From assembly GCF_000701345.1 (NCBI RefSeq), contig NZ_JNIJ01000014.1, forward strand, positions 62,001 to 126,000: 64,000 nucleotides of DNA, given 5' to 3'. The notes under the pieces were generated by a model. That model was not told the origin of the DNA. It ran no database searches and saw nothing but the letters and a program-made list of their open reading frames with translations. The DNA is from Bradyrhizobium sp. URHD0069. GTDB lineage: Bacteria > Pseudomonadota > Alphaproteobacteria > Rhizobiales > Xanthobacteraceae. Below, in pieces: positions 60,177 to 64,000 of the stretch (positions are counted from its first letter, which is position 1; every line of letters starts with the position of its first letter). A program made the position numbers and the translations under genes.

Positions 60177-60536
60177 TCAATTGCGTTGCGCGGTCCAGTA
60201 GCCCGAGCATCGCGCACTTGCCGCGCGGCCGCTCCATCTACCGCGACCCGAGTTTCCGAAAAGCCTGCCCGTGCCGGAAGCGAATTTGTCCTGAACCGTC
60301 ACCGACGCATGAACCAAACCGGAGTTTGCGACGTATCCTTTGAATCTTACGAGATTGGGATGAGTCACAACTCCGTTAGAAACATTGACAGTGAAGTTGT
60401 AGCTGGGATCGCATGCGCCCCTTTGCGTCACGAAGACGAGATCCCAGGAGCCATCATAGGCGGTTCGCGCCTGCGCGGCAGATGCCGGGGCCATAAGGCA
60501 GATGGCTGCAATCATCCAGAGCGACGGCGTCTTCAT
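60177..60536 (-). CDS. Small secreted protein of unknown function
   Basis: Exported protein of 119 residues. The signal peptide ends at 'ASAAQA' near residue 23. The mature part ('YDGSWDLVFVTQRGACDPSYNFTVNVSNGVV', then 'GRWSGRAASARCSGYWTAQRN') has two Cys that probably pair, and a beta-rich pattern with a 'G.GRW.G...' end seen in small periplasmic proteins of rhizobia and relatives. No function is known to me. It stands alone between the efflux and oxidase operons. Confidence 0.75.
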   Translation of the reverse strand: MKTPSLWMIAAICLMAPASAAQARTAYDGSWDLVFVTQRGACDPSYNFTVNVSNGVVTHPNLVRFKGYVANSGLVHASVTVQDKFASGTGRLFGNSGRGRWSGRAASARCSGYWTAQRN

Positions 60537-60882
60537 TGATATTTCTCCGTAGGGCTAGGCGGTCCTTCCGAGCAAACGCAACGGACCTCGTCGATATTCG
60601 AACCAGGGGCGGTCCGTTGCAGATCTCCGAACGATGATCTGCTTTAGGAAAAGCTAGCGCAGTGCGCTTGTTGAAACGTGCTCGGATTATCCTGAATCGT
60701 GCGGTCGCAACGCGCGTCCTTATCCGAACTCGTCAGCTCACAGTTTTGAGCACGATTGGCCCCAATCGAGCAGCCGCGTTCAATCACGGCTGGCAGTGAG
60801 AATGCATATTGAATGCACGCATTGGTGAGCTGTTCGAACTGAACACGACAGCTCTTTTTTTGAAAGAACCCGGAGCAGCGAG
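60537..60882. other. Divergent intergenic region before the quinol oxidase operon
   Basis: About 345 bases between a leftward and a rightward gene. It must carry promoters for both, but no box pair close to sigma70 consensus and no Fnr-type palindrome was noticed. No gene seen. Confidence 0.4.
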
Positions 60883-61950
60883 ATGAATGTGAAATCTATT
60901 GCGGGCCGGCTTGGGGAAAGACGAGCTGGCTTTGCACTATCGTCTCATTCCGCTCACTCGCTGGCTGGTCATTGGAGTGTGTCCGACCTCGTCGCACTCA
61001 CAAAACCACGTGTGATGATTCTTGCCGTCTTCACCGCGCTTGTCGGATTGAGCAGCGCTCCAGTTCGACTTGATCCGCTAACCACTCTTGCCGCGGTTCT
61101 TGCCATTGCCGCGGGCGCTGGAGCCGCCGGCGCGCTTAACATGTGGTACGACGCCGATATCGATGCGGTCATGACTCGCACCGCGATGCGGCCAATTCCG
61201 CGGGGCAAGGTCCTCCGGTTCGAGGCCCTTGTCTTTGGACTCGTTCTTGGCGGTTTCGCTGTGGTGGTTCTCGCTTTGGCGACGAATCTCACAGCAGCCG
61301 CATTGTTGGCCTGCGCGATCGTCTTTTATATTGTCGTGTACACGGCGTGGCTGAAGCGGATCACGCGACAGAACATTGTCATCGGCGGCGCCGCCGGAGC
61401 GCTGCCGCCTGTGATCGGATGGGCCGCAGCAACCGGAGAAATCGGACTCGAGCCGCTTGCACTGTTCCTCATTATCTTCCTTTGGACGCCGCCCCATTTC
61501 TGGGCTCTGGCGCTCAATCGTACCGATGACTATGCCCGTGCAGGCGTCCCCATGCTGCCGGTTGTTGCGGGAAGGGCTGCAACAACGCGGCAGATCCTGA
61601 TTTACAGCGGCCTCCTGGTTCTGGCCTCGGAGCTGCCCTGGGTGCTCGGCTTTGCAGGGACCATCTATGGCGCGATCGCCGCGATCTGCGGCGCGCTTTT
61701 CCTCCTGTTCGCACTTCAGCTGAACAGGAGCACTGGGGCCGATCGCCGCGCTCCTCACAGGCTGTTCGTGTTCTCCATCTCCTACTTGTTCGTGCTGTTT
61801 GCGGCTCTCCTGGTCGACCATGGTGGCAGTTTATTCTCGCTCATGCGTGCCTCGCATGCTGGCCGCACCGTCGGGTCGGTGCATGCCGAGCTCCTGCCAC
61901 GCGCCGTTCGCGCAAGCAGTTTCATCAACCTCAGCATGGGCGAGGTCTAA
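60883..61950 (+). CDS. ctaB: Protoheme IX farnesyltransferase (heme O synthase)
   Basis: UbiA-family integral membrane enzyme of 355 residues that attaches farnesyl to heme B, giving heme O for the oxidase. '[18 protein letters not shown]' near 39-56, the metal-diphosphate motif '[24 protein letters not shown]' near 86-109 and the second motif '[28 protein letters not shown]' near 206-233 are diagnostic. The N-terminal 35 residues and the C-terminal 35 residues extend beyond the core. It starts the operon, whereas in enteric bacteria cyoE is last. Confidence 0.95.
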   Translation: MNVKSIAGRLGERRAGFALSSHSAHSLAGHWSVSDLVALTKPRVMILAVFTALVGLSSAPVRLDPLTTLAAVLAIAAGAGAAGALNMWYDADIDAVMTRTAMRPIPRGKVLRFEALVFGLVLGGFAVVVLALATNLTAAALLACAIVFYIVVYTAWLKRITRQNIVIGGAAGALPPVIGWAAATGEIGLEPLALFLIIFLWTPPHFWALALNRTDDYARAGVPMLPVVAGRAATTRQILIYSGLLVLASELPWVLGFAGTIYGAIAAICGALFLLFALQLNRSTGADRRAPHRLFVFSISYLFVLFAALLVDHGGSLFSLMRASHAGRTVGSVHAELLPRAVRASSFINLSMGEV

Positions 61951-61951
61951 C

Positions 61952-62830
61952 ATGCGATATAGTTTGCAGGCCGTCGTCCTGATCGGTGCCGCGACACTCG
62001 GTGGCTGCACTGAAGGCGTGCTCGATCCGAAAGGGCCGATTGCCTTCGCCGAGCGGCAAATTCTGCTCAACGCGCTTGGCATCATGCTGGCGATCGTGAT
62101 CCCGGTGATCCTTGCGATACTTGGCGTTGCTTTCTGGTTTCGTGCATCGAATGAGCGTGCGCGCTATCGGCCAAATTTCGCGTATTCCGGCCGTCTTGAG
62201 ATGCTCGTCTGGTCAATCCCCGCCATGACGGTGTTTCTGGTTGGCGGCGTTGCGTGGGTTGGCTCGCACGACTTGAGCCCGCGCAAACCGATCGCATCCA
62301 CCGTGAAGCCCCTGAGAGTTCAGGTCGCCTCGCTCGACTGGAAATGGCTCTTCATCTATCCCGATCAGGGCGTCGCAAGCGTCAATCGACTGACCATTCC
62401 CGTCGGCACGCCGGTCAGTCTGGAACTGACCTCCTCAGGCGTGATGAACAGCTTCTTTGTGCCGCAGCTTGGCAGCCAGATCTACACCATGGCGGGCATG
62501 ATCACCCGTCTTCACCTGCAAGCCGACCATTCTGGAACGTACCGCGGGTTTTCCGCTCAGTTCAGTGGCGACGGCTTTTCCGACATGCATTTCGACGCCG
62601 ATGCCGTGCCAGACGAAAAGTTCGCGCAGTGGCTTGACGCAGCGCGCAGCGCCGGTCCGGAGCTCGACGCGAAGAGCTATGCGGATCTGGCGAAGCCGAG
62701 TGCTGCGGTGGCGCCATTCACCTATCGCTCAGTTGCGCCCGGTCTGTTCGACAGCATCCGGGTCTCCGAAATGCAGTCCGACGATGCAATGTGCCGCAGG
62801 TATCCGACATCAATGAGGGCGGAAAAATGA
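61952..62830 (+). CDS. cyoA: Cytochrome o ubiquinol oxidase subunit II
   Basis: Membrane-anchored subunit of 292 residues. The ATG at 61952 gives a lipoprotein signal with lipobox 'LGGC' (Cys19). Two membrane helices follow (about 44-66 and 85-106). The periplasmic cupredoxin domain has '[23 protein letters not shown]' and '[30 protein letters not shown]', and lacks the CuA ligands of cytochrome c oxidases, so it accepts quinol. It lies two bases after ctaB and overlaps cyoB (ATGA). Confidence 0.95.
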   Translation: MRYSLQAVVLIGAATLGGCTEGVLDPKGPIAFAERQILLNALGIMLAIVIPVILAILGVAFWFRASNERARYRPNFAYSGRLEMLVWSIPAMTVFLVGGVAWVGSHDLSPRKPIASTVKPLRVQVASLDWKWLFIYPDQGVASVNRLTIPVGTPVSLELTSSGVMNSFFVPQLGSQIYTMAGMITRLHLQADHSGTYRGFSAQFSGDGFSDMHFDADAVPDEKFAQWLDAARSAGPELDAKSYADLAKPSAAVAPFTYRSVAPGLFDSIRVSEMQSDDAMCRRYPTSMRAEK

Positions 62831-64000
62831 ATCTACTTGGCAAGCTGGATTGGAGTGCGATTCCCTTCGACCAGCCGATCATTATGGGCGCGTCGGGCGG
62901 CGTGGTCCTGGCCATCGTATCCATCCTTTCGTGGGTCACGCTCAAGGGTTACGTGCCTTACCTGTGGCGAGAGTGGATCACCTCTGTCGACCATAAGCGC
63001 ATCGGCATCATGTACATCATACTGGCGCTGATTATGCTGCTGCGCGGCTTTGCCGACGCCATCATGATGCGGGCGCAGCAAGCGGTCGCAGCTGGCGGCG
63101 CACAGGGATACTTGCCGCCTGACCACTTTGATCAGATTTTCTCGGCGCATGGCACGATCATGATCTTCTTCATGGCGATGCCGTTCGTGATCGGAATGAT
63201 GAATTTCGTGGTGCCGCTGCAGCTCGGCGTCCGCGACATGGCATTTCCGACCTTGAACTCGGTAGCTCTGGGGCTGACCGCGTCGGGCATCCTCCTGACG
63301 AACATCTCGCTCGCGGTCGGCGAGTTCGCGAAAACCGGCTGGGTCGCTTATCCGCCGCTGAGCGAGCTGCAATTCTCGCCCGGCGTCGGTGTCGATTACT
63401 ATCTCTGGGCGCTGCAAATCTCCGGCGTTGGCACGTTGATGACCGGAATAAATTTCGTCACGACGATACTGAAAACCCGCGCACCGGGGATGAGCTATAT
63501 GCGCATGCCCGTCTTTTGCTGGACGTCGCTCGCCGCGAACCTTCTCATTGTCGCAGCCTTCCCGGTTCTGACTGCGACGTTGGCGATGCTTCTGCTCGAT
63601 CGTTACCTCGGGTTTCATTTCTTCACGATCGATGGCCAGGGCAACGCGATGATGTACGTCAACCTGTTCTGGGTTTGGGGTCATCCGGAGGTTTACATCC
63701 TGGTCTTGCCCGCGTTCGGCATCTTTTCCGAGGTCGTCTCGGCGTTCTCCGGCAAGCCGCTATTTGGTTATCGCTCCATGGTCGCCGCGACGATGTCGAT
63801 CTGCGTGCTGTCGTTCATTGTCTGGCTGCATCACTTTTTCACCATGGGAGCCAGCGCGAACGTCAACGGCTTCTTCGGGGTCATGACGATGATCATCGCC
63901 GTGCCGACGGGCGTCAAAGTCTTCAACTGGCTATTCACGATGTATGGCGGCCGCGTCCGGTTCACCGTCCCGATCCTGTGGTCGATCGGCTTCATGGTGA
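62827..64000 (+). CDS. cyoB: Cytochrome o ubiquinol oxidase subunit I, truncated by window end
   Basis: Heme-copper oxidase catalytic subunit; 391 codons are visible and the gene runs past the window edge. ATG at 62827, overlapping the cyoA stop. '[37 protein letters not shown]' opens the core. '[10 protein letters not shown]' holds the low-spin heme His, '[16 protein letters not shown]' the CuB His with the His-Tyr region, and '[10 protein letters not shown]' the next CuB His pair. It reduces oxygen to water while pumping protons. Confidence 0.95.
   Translation, partial: MNLLGKLDWSAIPFDQPIIMGASGGVVLAIVSILSWVTLKGYVPYLWREWITSVDHKRIGIMYIILALIMLLRGFADAIMMRAQQAVAAGGAQGYLPPDHFDQIFSAHGTIMIFFMAMPFVIGMMNFVVPLQLGVRDMAFPTLNSVALGLTASGILLTNISLAVGEFAKTGWVAYPPLSELQFSPGVGVDYYLWALQISGVGTLMTGINFVTTILKTRAPGMSYMRMPVFCWTSLAANLLIVAAFPVLTATLAMLLLDRYLGFHFFTIDGQGNAMMYVNLFWVWGHPEVYILVLPAFGIFSEVVSAFSGKPLFGYRSMVAATMSICVLSFIVWLHHFFTMGASANVNGFFGVMTMIIAVPTGVKVFNWLFTMYGGRVRFTVPILWSIGFMV

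Overview
The window reads as accessory-rich chromosome of an alphaproteobacterium, probably Hyphomicrobiales and most likely the Bradyrhizobium/Rhodopseudomonas group. This rests on the moderately high GC content, several small proteins I associate with that group (11702, 39386, 54595, 60177), FUSC/DUF1656/HlyD and NDH-2 genes, and a cyo-type quinol oxidase locus. The taxonomy is inference. I saw no rRNA, tRNA or CRISPR array. The layout looks like four islands separated by gene debris.

Island 1 (about 0.7-11.0 kb) is a transport and catabolism unit. It has a NitT/TauT-type ABC transporter with two permeases, a MarR-type regulator, a Rid-family protein, an enamidase-like amidohydrolase, an HpaB-type flavin monooxygenase, an FAH-family hydrolase, a flavin reductase and a TctC-type binding protein. 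Together they predict uptake of a small, probably nitrogen-containing ring compound, its hydroxylation, and hydrolysis of the resulting cyclic enamide/enamine. Both operon promoters carry nearly the same 17-base partly palindromic site (788-804 and 5166-5182), the best candidate operator for the MarR protein.

Island 2 (about 12.1-41.2 kb) is a polysaccharide locus. A leftward nucleotide-sugar operon (cytidylyltransferase, PIG-L deacetylase, epimerase, RfbC-like epimerase, SAF-domain oxidoreductase) is followed by a GT2 transferase, Wzz-, Wzx- and Wzy/ligase-like membrane proteins, a beta-helix protein, an AsnB-GMC oxidoreductase pair, a Cys-rich protein with an internal duplication, a LuxR-type regulator with a degenerate receiver, a WecG-type transferase, an ExoF/Wza-like export protein, a plant-type GDP-mannose 3,5-epimerase, a priming sugar-phosphate transferase, a Crp/Fnr regulator and UDP-xylose synthase. 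It is scarred: a broken UDP-glucose dehydrogenase, a chimeric glycosyltransferase fragment, an acyltransferase fragment, a frameshifted transposase remnant and three perfect short tandem duplications.

Island 3 (about 41.5-54.5 kb) carries CoA-ester catabolism: an SDR, a YWTD propeller protein, hydroxyacyl-CoA dehydrogenase, acyl-CoA dehydrogenase, two enoyl-CoA hydratases and a class III CoA-transferase. A ring-cleavage-type dioxygenase with a truncated hydrolase partner follows, then a flavodoxin and a 2-oxoacid:acceptor oxidoreductase whose beta-subunit gene has one in-frame amber stop.

Island 4 (54.6-64.0 kb) holds a leftward efflux operon (FUSC, DUF1656, HlyD, NDH-2, small membrane protein), a small secreted protein, and a rightward cytochrome bo-type quinol oxidase operon (ctaB/cyoE, cyoA, cyoB) whose cyoB runs off the window.
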